From the NCBI GenBank assembly GCA_002344795.1, contig DDUM01000046.1, positions 7,026 through 40,807 on the forward strand: DNA of 33,782 bases. Reading direction: 5' to 3'. The stretch is from Flammeovirgaceae bacterium UBA2338. GTDB taxonomy: Bacteria > Bacteroidota > Bacteroidia > Cytophagales > Cyclobacteriaceae. A model generated the notes under the pieces. That model saw only the letters and a program-made list of their open reading frames with translations. It did no database searches and had not been told where the DNA came from. Below, one piece after another: positions 33,669 to 33,782 of the stretch (position 1 is the stretch's first letter; every line of letters starts with the position of its first letter). The translations under genes were made by a program, and so were the position numbers.

Positions 33669-33782
33669 AGGATTTGGGACTACCTTATTTTACGGGATTC
33701 AATTTATCGACTGAGCTTTCTTTATCCAACTATCCTTTCCTGGATATTGAAATGGAGTAAAAGATAATTATTCTTTACCTCT

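Overview
The window looks like a chromosome segment from Bacteroidota, most likely order Cytophagales. Evidence: a 287-residue primary sigma factor without region 1.1, promoters of the TTTG-N19/20-TAnnTTTG type, a Type IX secretion (T9SS) C-terminal sorting domain, a bacillithiol-synthesis deacetylase, a long LptF/LptG-type permease, and moderate-to-low GC. No phage, transposase, CRISPR or plasmid genes were seen.

Layout. (1) 1-413: terminator tail of an upstream gene, a cloverleaf-like palindrome cluster and a MITE-like inverted-repeat element. (2) 414-7302, + strand housekeeping block: LptG-like permease, rpsO, pnp, rpoD, trxB and bshB1. pdxH (minus) converges on it, with overlapping stop codons. 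(3) 8068-10760: YqgE/AlgH protein, a five-repeat DUF349 protein, then tRNA-Thr(UGU) with a good Bacteroidota promoter. (4) 10761-11556: gene-poor and apparently decayed DNA, followed by a compact three-gene secreted module (11557-17006): an Ig-like membrane-anchored protein, a 1271-residue T9SS-sorted beta-propeller protein and a caspase-fold peptidase. A perfect 19-bp-stem bidirectional terminator closes it. (5) 17331-21338: a minus-strand set of histidine kinase, NtrC-type regulator, an eight-cysteine small protein and a MORN-repeat protein, divergent from an Rnk/GreA-C-like gene. (6) 21429-27933: minus-strand catabolic cluster of two YtcJ-like amidohydrolases (one lipoprotein, one Tat-exported), a class III aminotransferase and a CoA-acylating methylmalonate/malonate-semialdehyde dehydrogenase. 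(7) 28065-33668: a YdeI/DUF1905 protein, a large sortilin-like exported propeller, a YtxH-like protein and a YCF48-like exported propeller.

How the genes may work together. trxB and bshB1 form a thiol-redox pair. The amidohydrolase/aminotransferase/dehydrogenase set fits export-side hydrolysis of an amide or carbamoyl compound, followed by cytoplasmic transamination and oxidation of the released amino acid (beta-alanine-like) to acyl-CoA. The kinase/regulator/Cys-rich/MORN set suggests signalling coupled to a metal-binding protein. The strongest candidate for an undescribed system is the three-gene caspase/propeller/Ig module, which appears to be an exported, surface-associated proteolytic unit. 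All functions come from reading motifs by eye; no database search was run.
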